This document shows positions 14,073-14,085 of a DNA stretch of 14,085 bases, piece by piece. The first letter of the stretch is position 1; each line of letters starts with the position of its first letter. The DNA is from Pseudomonadota bacterium (GTDB taxonomy: Bacteria > Pseudomonadota > Alphaproteobacteria > Azospirillales > Azospirillaceae): NCBI GenBank assembly GCA_023416455.1, contig JAEZHQ010000155.1:1-14085 (forward strand), read 5' to 3'. Both the position numbers and the translations under genes were made by a program. Below the pieces are notes generated by a model that did no database searches, was not told the origin of the DNA, and saw nothing but the letters and a program-made list of their open reading frames with translations.

Positions 14073-14085
14073 CGCAGGGTCGGGG

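Overview
The window is uniformly GC-rich and tightly packed. Protein style, codon use and gene content suggest an alphaproteobacterium, most likely Rhodospirillales close to Azospirillum. That placement is an inference from style; there is no rRNA, tRNA or marker gene here to fix it. I found no insertion sequence, integrase, CRISPR array, tRNA or phage gene. Eleven protein genes cover nearly all of the sequence, and no gene-free stretch exceeds 300 bases.

Left part (1-5949). A short tautomerase-family gene on the + strand converges on, and overlaps, the end of a minus-strand gene set. That set reads, in transcription order, AsmA-family envelope protein, SLC13-type permease with two RCK_C regulatory domains, and an unusually long CorA-like metal transporter. 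Gaps of about 30 bases suggest one operon, with a hairpin over the first junction. The proposed theme, envelope maintenance plus ion or anion transport, is inferred.

Middle part (5950-9524). A divergent intergenic region leads into a + strand run. It contains two mostly helical proteins that I do not recognise (367 and 443 aa, 3 bases apart), then a small protein carrying the paired HxT motifs of 2H phosphoesterases (a family that acts on RNA ends and cyclic phosphates), then a secreted PRC-barrel protein whose signal peptide contains a perfect 33-bp tandem duplication. The two unknown proteins with the 2H enzyme are the best candidate here for something undescribed.

Right part (9549-14060). 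A catabolic module: glutaryl-CoA dehydrogenase (gcdH), a family III CoA-transferase, and an EamA-type DMT transporter, all on the minus strand, with a divergently transcribed LysR regulator. The CoA-transferase probably activates glutarate to glutaryl-CoA, and GcdH oxidises and decarboxylates it to crotonyl-CoA, the late steps of lysine, tryptophan and some aromatic degradation. The regulator's putative promoter lies so close to its ATG that the mRNA may be leaderless. A hairpin with a T-tract on the minus strand covers the regulator's stop codon and probably terminates a convergent gene beyond the right edge.
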